NCBI GenBank assembly: GCA_049616325.1
Contig: JBMZHG010000001.1
Location: 62,001 to 126,000, forward strand
DNA length: 64,000 nt
Direction of reading: 5' to 3'
DNA from: UBA11663 sp049616325
GTDB taxonomy: Bacteria > Bacteroidota > Bacteroidia > Flavobacteriales_D > Sanyastnellaceae
The stretch's first letter is position 1, and every line of letters begins with the position of its first letter. This document shows positions 8,765 through 17,802 of this stretch, piece by piece. Made by a program: the position numbers and the translations under genes. The notes below the pieces were generated by a model, which made no database searches, was not told the origin of the DNA, and was given only the letters and a program-made list of their open reading frames with translations.

Positions 8765-11395
8765 GTGGCAGGCAAAGAAACCCCATTGATGAAGCAGTAC
8801 AACCGGATCAAGGTTCAGCATCCGGACACCGTGCTGCTCTTTCGCGTGGGAGACTTCTACGAGACGTTTGGCGCCGACGCTGTGGCAGCGGCGAAGGTGT
8901 TGGACATTGTGCTGACCAAGCGCGGAAACGGCAGTGCTTCGGAAGTGGAGTTGGCCGGATTTCCGCATCACAGCCTTGACACCTACTTGCCCAAATTGGT
9001 CAAATCTGGCCTGAAGGTGGCGGTGTGCGACCAACTCGAAGACCCCAAGCAGGCCAAAGGCCTGGTGAAACGAGGCGTCACCGAATTGGTCACCCCTGGC
9101 TTGGTGATGCACGACCACGTTCTTGAGAGCAAAGTCAACCATTTCGTGGCCGCCATTCACTGGACACCCAAGGGCGTAGGCCTGGCCTTGCTCGACTTGA
9201 GTACGGGCGAATTTCAAGCTGCAGAAGGGGACGCGCGCTGGGTCGACCGCATCCTTCGAAGCCTCGAACCAAAAGAATGGCTTGTGCACCGCCAGCACGA
9301 AGGGGACGTTCGGGCGCTGTTCGGGGACGACGTGCCTCGAACCCGACTGGACGATTGGGTGTTCACCGAGGCGCACGCGCACGATCAAATCGAGCGTCAG
9401 TTCGCCGCGGGATCGCTGAAGGGGTTTGGTCTAGACGACGCGCCGTTGGCCACCGTGGCAGCAGGTGCCGTGCTTCACTATTTGGACGTCACGCATCACC
9501 GGCAACTCGATCACGTGCAAGGAATTCGGCGCTTGAGGCCGGAGGAAGGCATGTGGCTCGACCGTTTTACGGTGCGCAATTTGGAAATCCTTCACCCCAA
9601 TCACCCGGACGGCACGTCCTTGGTGGACGTGTTGGACCGGACGTGCACGCCGATGGGTGGACGAGCCCTGCGACGAAGTTTGGTTGCTCCGTTGACGGAT
9701 CTTGCTGCCATCGAGGCCCGTCACGAGGCCGTCGCCCGTCTGGCCGAAGAGGTTTCGTTGCGCCACGAGCTGCGCGAAATCCTCAACTCGGTGGGAGACT
9801 TGGAACGGTTGACCTCCAAAGCCAGTTCAGGCCGAATCAACCCACGAGAAATGGGGCACGTGCGGCAGGGGTTGCACGCGGTCCAGGCCGTGGCCGACAC
9901 CACGGCCGGCGAATCCGCACTTCTCCCCTACCTCGAGCGGCTGCACCCGTGCACGACGTTGCTCGAACGCCTCGACCGCGAATTGGTGGCGGAACCTGCC
10001 ACGGCAATTGGAAAAGGGGAAGTCATCGCCTCGGGTGTGGACGCGAAGTTGGACGATGTACGCCGTTTGGCCTTTCACAGTCAAGAGGCGCTCGACGCCA
10101 TCCGCGATCGCGAAGCCGAAGCGACGGGGATTTCTGGACTCAAAATTGCGTTCAACAACGTCTTCGGATACTACCTCGAAGTGCGAAACGCGCACAAGGA
10201 CAAGGTTCCTGAGGCATGGATTCGAAAACAGACCCTGACCCAAGCAGAGCGTTACATCACCGAGGAATTGAAGGAGCTTGAATCCCAAATCCTAAACGCC
10301 AAGGACCAAGCTGAAACCCTCGAAACTGCAGCCTTCGCTTCGGTGGTGGCCGCGTGCGTCAAGGAAGTGAGTCCGTTGATGGAAAACGCGCGGGCGATGG
10401 GCCTGCTCGACATGTTGACGAGCCATGCGGAGACCGCAACCGAACTGGGCTACACCCGTCCGCGAATGCGCGAAGAGCAAGGCGTTTCGATTGCCGAGGG
10501 GCGGCACCCGGTCATCGAACGCCAGTTGCCCAAGGGAGAAACGTACGTCGCCAACGACGTGCAACTTGACCCCAAAACGCGGCAAATTCTCATGGTCACG
10601 GGCCCCAACATGTCTGGAAAGAGTGCGCTGTTGCGTCAAACCGCCCTCATCTCGTTGATGGCGCAAGCCGGTTCGTTTGTGCCGGCCAAACACGCAGACC
10701 TTGGAATTCTGGACCGCATTTTCACGCGGGTCGGGGCTTCAGACAACATCAGCAGCGGCGAATCCACATTCATGGTGGAGATGAACGAAACCGCGGCCAT
10801 TCTAAACAACCTGACCTCGCGAAGCCTCGTGTTGTTGGACGAAATTGGACGGGGCACGAGCACATACGACGGGGTGAGCATTGCTTGGGCCATCTCAGAG
10901 CACCTGCACGAAGCTCAGGACTTGAGGCCGTTGACCTTGTTTGCCACCCACTACCACGAACTGAACGACATGAGCCAACGGTTCTCCCGAATCGTCAACG
11001 TGAACGTCAGCGTGAAAGAAATGGGGGGGAAAATTGTCTTTCTCAGAAAGCTCGCTCCGGGCGGGTCCAACCACAGTTTTGGGATTCACGTGGCACAATT
11101 GGCGGGCATGCCTCGTACGTTGGTGCGTCGAGCTGAGGAAGTGCTGGCCACGTTGGAGGCCTCGCGGGGAGAACAAACTGCTTCCTCAACGCCCGACCTG
11201 CATGCCCTTTCGACGCCAGAAGAAGGCATCCAAATGAGCTTTTTCCAACTCGACGACCCCGCTTTGGAATCCATTCGGGATCGAATCATGGAGGTCGACA
11301 TTGACCACCTCACTCCCGTCGAAGCGCTCATGAAGCTTCACGAAATCAAGGCAACATTGACCGGAAAAAAATCAGGAGAGACCCTGGATGCCTGA
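8765..11395 (+). CDS. mutS: DNA mismatch repair ATPase MutS
   Basis: The 876-residue mismatch-recognition clamp has the full MutS layout. The N-terminal mismatch-binding domain carries FRVGDFYETFG (the Phe-x-Glu that stacks on the mispair). Connector, lever and clamp domains follow, then the ABC-type ATPase with Walker A GPNMSGKSALL (about residue 613), a signature region SSGESTFMVEM, Walker B LVLLDEIGRGTST and the His switch ATHYHEL. The start is GTG 8765 (MAGKETPLMKQYN), which keeps the conserved TPLMKQY; no suitable ATG lies earlier. No mutL is in the window. Confidence 0.97.
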   Translation: MAGKETPLMKQYNRIKVQHPDTVLLFRVGDFYETFGADAVAAAKVLDIVLTKRGNGSASEVELAGFPHHSLDTYLPKLVKSGLKVAVCDQLEDPKQAKGLVKRGVTELVTPGLVMHDHVLESKVNHFVAAIHWTPKGVGLALLDLSTGEFQAAEGDARWVDRILRSLEPKEWLVHRQHEGDVRALFGDDVPRTRLDDWVFTEAHAHDQIERQFAAGSLKGFGLDDAPLATVAAGAVLHYLDVTHHRQLDHVQGIRRLRPEEGMWLDRFTVRNLEILHPNHPDGTSLVDVLDRTCTPMGGRALRRSLVAPLTDLAAIEARHEAVARLAEEVSLRHELREILNSVGDLERLTSKASSGRINPREMGHVRQGLHAVQAVADTTAGESALLPYLERLHPCTTLLERLDRELVAEPATAIGKGEVIASGVDAKLDDVRRLAFHSQEALDAIRDREAEATGISGLKIAFNNVFGYYLEVRNAHKDKVPEAWIRKQTLTQAERYITEELKELESQILNAKDQAETLETAAFASVVAACVKEVSPLMENARAMGLLDMLTSHAETATELGYTRPRMREEQGVSIAEGRHPVIERQLPKGETYVANDVQLDPKTRQILMVTGPNMSGKSALLRQTALISLMAQAGSFVPAKHADLGILDRIFTRVGASDNISSGESTFMVEMNETAAILNNLTSRSLVLLDEIGRGTSTYDGVSIAWAISEHLHEAQDLRPLTLFATHYHELNDMSQRFSRIVNVNVSVKEMGGKIVFLRKLAPGGSNHSFGIHVAQLAGMPRTLVRRAEEVLATLEASRGEQTASSTPDLHALSTPEEGIQMSFFQLDDPALESIRDRIMEVDIDHLTPVEALMKLHEIKATLTGKKSGETLDA

Positions 11396-11420
11396 ACCGT
11401 AAGAGGAGCCTTCCACCGGA

Positions 11421-12638
11421 TTACAACGTAGCCGCCAACAGGTCGAGCGGCTTCCAAGGCAGGTTTCGATCCAAAGCGATCTCTTCGTTGGTGAGCGTGC
11501 CGTTGAACATGTACACTCCGGTGGAAATCAAGTTGCGGTCTTTGATGGCGGGAACCACCCCCCCTTCTCCCGCAATGCCAAGCAGCATAGGAGCAAAAAT
11601 GTTGCTCAGTGCTTTGCTGGCCGTGCGTGCCACCCTCGACGGGATGTTTGGTACACAATAGTGAATCACGCCACACTCAATGTAGGTGGGACGTTCGTGG
11701 CTTGTAAGTCTTGAGGTCTCAAATACACCACCCCGATCGATGCTGACATCCACCACGATGGACCGGTCCCGCATCCCTGCAACCATGGGCTCGCTCACTA
11801 GCATGGGAGCGCGCGAACCCGAACCGCGGACAGCACCAATGGCGACGTCGGCCGTGCGCAGGGCCTCTTCCAACACCGACGGTTGCAGCGTAGACGTCCA
11901 CAAACGTTGTCCCACGGCGTTTTGCAACCGAATCAAGCGGTGCACCGAATTGTCGAAGACTTTGACGCTTGCGCCCAAGCCCAAGGCCGATCGCGTTGCG
12001 TATTCTCCCACAGTGCCCGCCCCCAGAATGACAACTTCACTTGGACGAACGCCACTCACACCGCCGAGCATGGTTCCTTGGCCGCTGGAACTGGCCATCA
12101 ATTCACCGGCGAGAAGCACGGACGTGTTGCCCGCGATCTCCCCCATTGCACGAACCAGAGGCTGAATGCCGTTTTCGTTCTGCACGAAATCCCATGCGAT
12201 GGCGGTGGTCTTCTTCGCGCTGAGGGCTTCGAGGAGACCTTCGTTTTGGACGCTGAGTTGAAGGGCTGAAATCAACGTTTGGCGCATCCCCATGAGCTCT
12301 ACTTCCTCAAGAGATGGCGGCTCCACCTTCAGCACAATGTTGGCCTGGAACACCTGGCGTCGGTCGTACACAATTCGGGCTCCCGACTCGCTGTAGTCGT
12401 TGTCGGAAAACTGAGCTTCCGCTCCGGCTTGGGTTTCCACAAGCACTTGGTGCCCGTGGGCAACCAAAAGCGCGACCGCCTCAGGAACAAGCGCCACGCG
12501 CTTCTCTTGCAGACTGGTTTCGGCGGGGATGCCAATGGTGAGCTCGGCGTGGCCTTGGCGAGCATGCAGCAACTCTTCTTGCGGAAGAAGTGCAGCTTCC
12601 CGAGCGAGTGCCTTGATGGCTTTGCGTCCTGAATCCAT
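11421..12638 (-). CDS. ald: Alanine dehydrogenase
   Basis: The 405-residue NAD-dependent alanine dehydrogenase/PntA-N family protein reversibly converts L-alanine to pyruvate and ammonia. Visible features are LTIGIPAETSLQEKRVALVP at the start of the catalytic domain, FQANIVLKVEPPS (substrate-binding Lys), a Rossmann motif VILGAGTVGEYA and the Ald-like ending ECGVIHYCVPNIPSRVARTAS. The ~35 residues before LTIGIPAE are a Bacteroidota-type helical extension. Transhydrogenase alpha subunits share this fold, but no beta subunit lies nearby and the length fits Ald. It converges on mutS and is transcribed in the same direction as tsaE and porX. Confidence 0.9.
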   Translation of the reverse strand: MDSGRKAIKALAREAALLPQEELLHARQGHAELTIGIPAETSLQEKRVALVPEAVALLVAHGHQVLVETQAGAEAQFSDNDYSESGARIVYDRRQVFQANIVLKVEPPSLEEVELMGMRQTLISALQLSVQNEGLLEALSAKKTTAIAWDFVQNENGIQPLVRAMGEIAGNTSVLLAGELMASSSGQGTMLGGVSGVRPSEVVILGAGTVGEYATRSALGLGASVKVFDNSVHRLIRLQNAVGQRLWTSTLQPSVLEEALRTADVAIGAVRGSGSRAPMLVSEPMVAGMRDRSIVVDVSIDRGGVFETSRLTSHERPTYIECGVIHYCVPNIPSRVARTASKALSNIFAPMLLGIAGEGGVVPAIKDRNLISTGVYMFNGTLTNEEIALDRNLPWKPLDLLAATL

Positions 12639-12668
12639 GCGGCCCCAAAATAGCCAACTCGACGCGAA

Positions 12669-13124
12669 TCACTCCTGCAATCGCGACAAAATGCAGGTAC
12701 GCGTGCCGTCCGGTTGAGTCATGACCTGCAAGAGCCACGCGTCCTCCGGCATCAAACTGGGAATTCGTTCAGGCCACTCAACCAAGTTGAGTGCGCGACC
12801 TTGAAGCAATTCGGCGATGCCAGAACGTTCAGCCTCCTCTTCGTCTTCCATCCGGTAAAGGTCCATGTGCCGAATTTCCATGTCTTGTCCCGCCCGCAAG
12901 GCCGTGTGGTGGTGCACCAACCCAAAGGTGGGACTCGCCGCACCCTCCTCAACCCCCAGCTGCGCGAGCAAGGCGCGGATCAGCGTTGTCTTGCCTGCGC
13001 CCATCGGACCGTGCACCGCCACCACACCTTGAATGGGCATGGCACAACCCAGTTCCTGAGCCACGTCGTTCAGCCCTGCCAAGCTGAATCCTTCCCACCG
13101 CGCAATTTCCTTGAGTTCCGCCAC
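12669..13124 (-). CDS. tsaE: tRNA threonylcarbamoyladenosine biosynthesis ATPase TsaE
   Basis: The 151-residue P-loop ATPase works with TsaB and TsaD to make the t6A37 modification of ANN-decoding tRNAs. Walker A is GPMGAGKTT (residues 39-47), and SPTFGLVHHH and HMDLYRM are the following family motifs. The start is GTG 13124, one base after the porX stop, so the two genes are coupled. No tsaB or tsaD is in the window. Confidence 0.95.
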   Translation of the reverse strand: MAELKEIARWEGFSLAGLNDVAQELGCAMPIQGVVAVHGPMGAGKTTLIRALLAQLGVEEGAASPTFGLVHHHTALRAGQDMEIRHMDLYRMEDEEEAERSGIAELLQGRALNLVEWPERIPSLMPEDAWLLQVMTQPDGTRTCILSRLQE

Positions 13125-13125
13125 G

Positions 13126-14688
13126 TCAAACGCCTTTGGGGTCCAAAATCACCCACGGCACAATCATCTCTTCCATGCTCACGCCACCGTGCTGAAACGT
13201 GTCGCGAAACGTCTTGGTGTATTTCGCCGCGTTGTTGGGGTACACCAAGAAATCTCTGCCTTTGCCGAAGATGTAAGAACTCGAAACGTTGGGTTTGGGA
13301 AGCCCGACCGTTTCCGGGTTGCGGAGCTCCATGACCTCGCTGGCGTCGTACCCCAAGTTTCGGCCGACTTTGTAGCGCAGGTTGCTGTTGGTTTCTCGAT
13401 CCCCGCGAACTTCCACAGGGTGATCCACGCGAACCGTCCCGTGGTCCGTGGTCAAAATCATGCGTCCTCCCATGTCGGCCATGGCATCCATCATGTCCTT
13501 GATCGGGCTGTGCTGGAACCATGAATGGGTCAAACTGCGGTACGCAGCCTCGTCGTCCGCCAGTTCCTTGATCACTTCCATTTCCGAGCGGGCGTGGCTG
13601 AGCATGTCCACAAAATTGTACACCACCGTCGTCAATTGCTGCCCTTTTAGCTCGTGAAAACGATCCGCCAACTTTTTGCCTGCTTGAAGGTTGGTGATCT
13701 TGTGATACGACGTCTTCCCTTGCACGCCCAAACGCGAAAACAACGCTTTTTGCAAGGCCTCTTCGTTCGCATTTTTGGACCCTTCCTCATTCTCACCTAT
13801 CCAAAGTTGGGGCGTCACCCGCGCGATCTCTCCAGGCGTCATCCCCGCAAACAAGGCGTTGCGCGCATACTGCGTGGCGGTCGGAAGGATGCTGAAGTAG
13901 GTTTTTTCCTCCACGGTGTTCCACTTGGGACGCAACGTTGGAGCAACGGTGCGCCATTGGTCCCAGCGAAGGTTGTCGATGACCACCAAAAAGACGGGCC
14001 GGCCCTCGGCCCCTTCAATGGCTTGTGGCAACCATTCAGGCAAGACCCGATGCGACATCATTGGCGCTTCCTTCAACCCTGTCATCCACGCTTCGTAGTT
14101 GTCCTCCACAAAACGCACGAATTGGTGGTTGGCTTCCGCATGTTGGCTGTCTAAAATCTCCAACATGCTCCGGTCTCCGGACTCCCCCAACGTCGTGTGC
14201 CAGTGCATCAAACGACGGTACACGTCCGACCATTCGTCTGCCCCCATGCGCCCCCCCAACTTCATTGCCAACTCACGGAATTCACGCATGTACGTCGACT
14301 GCGCTTGCTCGCCCTGAAGACGCCGATTGTCCAGGATTTTCTTGACCGCGAGCAGGATCTGATTGGGGTTGACCGGCTTGATGAGGTAGTCGCTGATCTT
14401 CGAACCAATCGCCTCTTCCATGATGTGCTCCTCCTCGCTCTTGGTGATCATGATCACCGGCAAATCTGGGTGTTTTTCCTTGATGCGCTGCAGGGTTTCG
14501 ATGCCGTTCAATCCCGGCATGTTTTCGTCCAAAAAAACCACATCAAACGGCCGAGATTCCACCTCGTCCAAGGCTTCCACCCCGCTGTTTACTCCGGTCA
14601 CGTCGTACCCCTTCTCGTCCAGGAACAAGATGTGAGGTCTCAACAATTCGATCTCGTCGTCGGCCCAAAGAATCTGTGGTCGTGCCAT
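13126..14688 (-). CDS. porX: PorX-type response regulator with PglZ/alkaline phosphatase domain (T9SS control)
   Basis: The 520-residue protein starts at ATG 14688 (MARPQILWADDE); a second in-frame ATG four codons upstream is also possible. Residues 1-120 are a CheY-like receiver with acidic pocket WADDE, phospho-acceptor Asp54 (VFLDENMPG) and Lys in LIKPVNP. A helical linker leads to an alkaline-phosphatase-superfamily (PglZ) domain with VVIDNLRWDQW, nucleophile region PTATQYARNALFAG, NFVDMLSHARSE and ILTTDHGTVRVDHP. In Porphyromonas and flavobacteria PorX receives phosphate from the PorY kinase, controls T9SS genes and has phosphodiesterase activity. No PorY-like gene adjoins it. It is the first gene of porX-tsaE and diverges from the HD hydrolase gene. 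Confidence 0.92.
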   Translation of the reverse strand: MARPQILWADDEIELLRPHILFLDEKGYDVTGVNSGVEALDEVESRPFDVVFLDENMPGLNGIETLQRIKEKHPDLPVIMITKSEEEHIMEEAIGSKISDYLIKPVNPNQILLAVKKILDNRRLQGEQAQSTYMREFRELAMKLGGRMGADEWSDVYRRLMHWHTTLGESGDRSMLEILDSQHAEANHQFVRFVEDNYEAWMTGLKEAPMMSHRVLPEWLPQAIEGAEGRPVFLVVIDNLRWDQWRTVAPTLRPKWNTVEEKTYFSILPTATQYARNALFAGMTPGEIARVTPQLWIGENEEGSKNANEEALQKALFSRLGVQGKTSYHKITNLQAGKKLADRFHELKGQQLTTVVYNFVDMLSHARSEMEVIKELADDEAAYRSLTHSWFQHSPIKDMMDAMADMGGRMILTTDHGTVRVDHPVEVRGDRETNSNLRYKVGRNLGYDASEVMELRNPETVGLPKPNVSSSYIFGKGRDFLVYPNNAAKYTKTFRDTFQHGGVSMEEMIVPWVILDPKGV

Positions 14689-14777
14689 CTCGGTTTGCAT
14701 TCGTTCGACGCCCCTTTCCAGAGCGTTCGTCAGGCGCGTATCTTGCGGCGTCTCTCGCCGTGGACCTCGCCTGACGG

Positions 14778-14785
14778 CAAAGTAA
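14778..14785 (-). promoter_or_regulatory. Candidate -7 box upstream of porX
   Basis: On the minus strand the sequence reads TTACTTTG, one base off TAnnTTTG. It lies 89 bases before the porX start, within the 124-base divergent region shared with the HD hydrolase gene. Confidence 0.3.
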
Positions 14786-14812
14786 CGTCGAGACGCCCGA
14801 CTTCGTATTTGC

Positions 14813-16054
14813 ATGAGCACGGTGAACCGCCACAAAATTTTGAACGACCCGGTCTACGGGTTCGTCACCTTGCGTCACGAACGGGCGCTGGACCTTATGG
14901 ACCACAGGTTCGTGCAACGACTCCGACGCATCTCCCAGCTCGGCCTGTCCCACCTCGTCTACCCTGGTGCGGTGCACAACCGATTCCACCACGCGGTCGG
15001 GTGCATGCACCTGATGCAGGAGGCCATTGACAGCCTCCGCAACAAAGGTGTGGCCATCACCGAGGCCGAGGCCGAGGCGGCGTGCTTGGCCATCCTGCTC
15101 CACGACGTCGGACACGGTCCCTTCAGCCACGCGTTGGAGCACAGCATTGTGCAGGGTGTGAACCACGAGGACGTTAGCGCGTTGATCATGGGACGGTTGA
15201 ATGAAGAGATGGGTGGGGCTTTGGACTTGGCCATCGAAATTTTCAACGACCACCACCCCAAGCGCTTCCTGCATCAATTGGTCAGCAGCCAGCTGGACAT
15301 GGATCGGCTCGACTACCTCGCGCGAGACAGCTTTTACAGCGGGGTGACGGAAGGCAAAGTGGGAAGCGAGCGCATCATCAAGATGCTCAACGTGGTCGAC
15401 GGCCAATTGTGTGTCGAGGAAAAGGCCATTTATTCGATCGAAAAGTTCATCGTGGCGCGACGCCTCATGTACTGGCAGGTGTACCTGCATCGCACTGTGC
15501 TGAGCGCCGAGCACATGCTCATGCTTGTGCTGCGCCGGGCCAAACACCTGGTGCGTCAGGGTGCTTCGGTCTTCGCCTCTCCCGCACTGTCGCTGTTTCT
15601 CCACGACGATTTGGACCGCGCGAAGTTTTTGGCTGACCCGGAAGTGCTCGAACGGTTTTGCGAATTGGACGACAGCGACATTTTCGTGGCCATGAAGTCG
15701 TGGCGGCACCACGACGACCCGGTGCTTGCCTTGCTCAGTCAGCGCCTTCTCGATCGGGGGTTGTTCCGCATTGAATTGCGCCCCGAACCCTTCACCCAGG
15801 AAGATGTTCAGGAACGCGTGGAGGCCACTGCGAAGGCATTTGGGTTGTCCACTGAAGAGGCCAGCTTTCTGGTCAGCAACGCCCGAATCGACAACAAGGC
15901 CTACGTACCCAAAGGCATCCTTGTCCTTTACAAGGATGGCACAACGCGCGACTTTGCGGACGCCAACGACCACCTCAACCTGCAAATGTTGAGCCGGCCG
16001 GTCGAAAAAAGTTTCTTGTGCTATCCGAAGGAACTTGCAGCCCCTTCACGCTGA
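14813..16054 (+). CDS. HD-domain phosphohydrolase (dGTPase-like superfamily)
   Basis: The 413-residue protein has the HD metal site: RFHHAVGCMHLM supplies the first His, LLHDVGHGPFSHALE the HD doublet and nearby His, and QLDMDRLDYLARDS the distal Asp, as in the SAMHD1/YdhJ-like branch of dNTP triphosphohydrolases. The N-terminus NDPVYGFVTL is typical of this Bacteroidota family. A nucleotide or nucleoside triphosphate is the likely substrate, but the sequence does not fix which. It is divergent from porX, with a TATTTG just before the ATG. Confidence 0.88.
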   Translation: MSTVNRHKILNDPVYGFVTLRHERALDLMDHRFVQRLRRISQLGLSHLVYPGAVHNRFHHAVGCMHLMQEAIDSLRNKGVAITEAEAEAACLAILLHDVGHGPFSHALEHSIVQGVNHEDVSALIMGRLNEEMGGALDLAIEIFNDHHPKRFLHQLVSSQLDMDRLDYLARDSFYSGVTEGKVGSERIIKMLNVVDGQLCVEEKAIYSIEKFIVARRLMYWQVYLHRTVLSAEHMLMLVLRRAKHLVRQGASVFASPALSLFLHDDLDRAKFLADPEVLERFCELDDSDIFVAMKSWRHHDDPVLALLSQRLLDRGLFRIELRPEPFTQEDVQERVEATAKAFGLSTEEASFLVSNARIDNKAYVPKGILVLYKDGTTRDFADANDHLNLQMLSRPVEKSFLCYPKELAAPSR

Positions 16055-16091
16055 CGACTGACCTGCCAGGACCAACCGTCGTTTTCCATCC

Positions 16092-17645
16092 TCAGTCCGG
16101 CGTAATCTCCGCACCAAGCGCGTTGTGGATGTGGTACTCCAGGATTTCCAAGTTGGAGTTGGACTCGATTGCCAACTTGATTCCCAGCGACTTCTCCCAC
16201 GCTCGACGAATGGATTTCCACCACCCTTGGGTGAGGTAAGCTTCGAGCATAGGGTGAACCATCAAGGTCATGCGCGTTCGGTTTTCTCCTTCCGCGAGGT
16301 ACTTCAAGGCCGATTCGATGCGATCCGTGATGAGGATGCTTGCTTCGACCTTGCCCGAACCGTTGCAAGCTGGGCAAGCGTCTTGCGTCGCCACCTCCGC
16401 CACGTCGCGGACGCGCTGGCGCGTCATCTCCATCACCCCAAACCGACTCGGTTGCGAGATGTTGTGCTTGGCCTTGTCGCGTTTCATGGCCTCTTTCATG
16501 GCGTCGGTGAGCTGCTTGTTGTGCTCGCGCTTGGCCATGTCAATGAAGTCAATGGCGATGATGCCCCCAATGTCGCGAAGGCGCAACAGCCGAGCAATCT
16601 CATTGACCACGTCGAGGTTGGTGATCAACGCGTTCTCTTCCTGGCTGGACGCACCTTTCTTCCTGCCGCCACTGTTCACGTCGATGACGTGCATGGCTTC
16701 CGTTTGCTCAAGTACGAGGTACGAACCGCTCGCCAAATTCACCTGCTTCCCGAAGGCCGCTTTGATTTGGCGGTGAATCGACATGGCATTGAAGAGGTCT
16801 TTCGCCCGGTTCAACTTCACCATGCTTTCGTCCCCCGAACCGCTGCCCACCAAAAACTCTTTTACCTCGTCCCCGACACGGGGATCGTTGACGTGGATGG
16901 TCTTGCAGTCGGGCGTCATTACGTCGCGCATCACCACGCTGACCTTGTTGACTTCACCCAAGACGCGCTTTCCGGGCTTGGCGTTCCTGAGGTTTTCGTA
17001 GAGCTTCTTCCAGCGCGAAACCAGGTCCTCGAGGTCGCTGTGCAGGTCGGCTGACCCTTTGTTCTCAGCCACCGTGCGTACAATGATTCCGAATCCAGGC
17101 GGCTGGATGCTTTGCATTAACCGCTTCAACCGGTTGCGCTCCTTTTCTCCTTTGATGCGCGAAGACAGGCTCACCTTGTCGCTGAACGGAACCAACACCA
17201 AATACCTTCCAGGCAGGCTGACCTCGGCGGTCAACCTCGGTCCCTTGGTGCTGATGGGTTCCTTGGCAACTTGGACCAGCACGAGCTGCGACGCGGACAC
17301 GTAGTCCTTCATCTTGCCCTTGCGGTCAGTGTCCCCTTCCCGCTTGAATTGACTGATGTCCGAAGTGGGTTGTTTCCCAGACATCACGCGTTTGACCCAA
17401 ATCTGCTGCGTCATGAATTGCGGACCCAAGTCGGAGTGGTGGAGGAACGCATCCTTTCCGTGTCCGACGTCCACAAAACCCGCATTCAGATTGGGCATGA
17501 CCTTCCTGACGCGGCCGACGTAAATGTCGCCCACGGCGTATTGCACGTCTCCTCGATCCCGGTGAAGCTCAACGAGCTGTCCCTCCTCGAGAAGTGCAAT
17601 GTCGACGCCCGCAGACGTCGAATTGATGACGAGTTCGGCGTTCAT
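16092..17645 (-). CDS. rng: Ribonuclease E/G
   Basis: This 517-residue protein has the RNase G layout: an S1 domain near the N-terminus (VGDIYVGRVRKVMPNLNAGFVDVGHGKDAFLH split by a charged insert), a 5'-sensor region, the DNase I-like catalytic part with VIDVNSGG and IIAIDFIDM (the two metal-binding Asp), and the Zn-link CPACNGSG. RNase E/G cuts AU-rich single-stranded RNA in mRNA decay and rRNA maturation. The start is ATG 17645; a GTG directly before it is also in frame. Upstream on the same strand are the 29-residue basic protein, a TPR protein and HU. Confidence 0.93.
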   Translation of the reverse strand: MNAELVINSTSAGVDIALLEEGQLVELHRDRGDVQYAVGDIYVGRVRKVMPNLNAGFVDVGHGKDAFLHHSDLGPQFMTQQIWVKRVMSGKQPTSDISQFKREGDTDRKGKMKDYVSASQLVLVQVAKEPISTKGPRLTAEVSLPGRYLVLVPFSDKVSLSSRIKGEKERNRLKRLMQSIQPPGFGIIVRTVAENKGSADLHSDLEDLVSRWKKLYENLRNAKPGKRVLGEVNKVSVVMRDVMTPDCKTIHVNDPRVGDEVKEFLVGSGSGDESMVKLNRAKDLFNAMSIHRQIKAAFGKQVNLASGSYLVLEQTEAMHVIDVNSGGRKKGASSQEENALITNLDVVNEIARLLRLRDIGGIIAIDFIDMAKREHNKQLTDAMKEAMKRDKAKHNISQPSRFGVMEMTRQRVRDVAEVATQDACPACNGSGKVEASILITDRIESALKYLAEGENRTRMTLMVHPMLEAYLTQGWWKSIRRAWEKSLGIKLAIESNSNLEILEYHIHNALGAEITPD

Positions 17646-17701
17646 CACATGAAGTCACGGCGGCGGGACACGAGCTCGAGCCCTGTCCCGCACCGCGTCA
17701 A

Positions 17702-17791
17702 TTACTTCTTCTTGTGACGGTTCTTGCGAAGACGCTTCTTCCGCTTGTGCGTCGCCATCTTGTGACGCTTGCGCTTTTTTCCGCTTGGCAT
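17702..17791 (-). CDS. Very small Lys/Arg-rich ribosomal-type protein (AURKAIP1/COX24-like)
   Basis: The minus strand encodes 29 residues from ATG 17791 to TAA 17702. The product begins MPSGKKRKRHKMATHKRKK and ends RLRKNRHKKK; about two thirds of the residues are Lys, Arg or His. The KRKRHKM-HKRKKRLRKNRHK pattern matches my recollection of the AURKAIP1/COX24 (mS38-like) tiny proteins annotated in Bacteroidota, which are thought to bind the ribosome. It is too short for ordinary gene finding. The gene lies 11 bases after the TPR gene and 56 bases before rng. A 67-codon frame on the same strand overlaps it but has no family likeness. Confidence 0.8.
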   Translation of the reverse strand: MPSGKKRKRHKMATHKRKKRLRKNRHKKK

Positions 17792-17802
17792 GATGATGTT
17801 GT

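Noticed and set aside
14543..15985. 480-codon open frame on the minus strand
   Set aside because: It is antisense to the HD hydrolase gene and overlaps the porX start; His/Val-rich composition is typical of shadow frames here.
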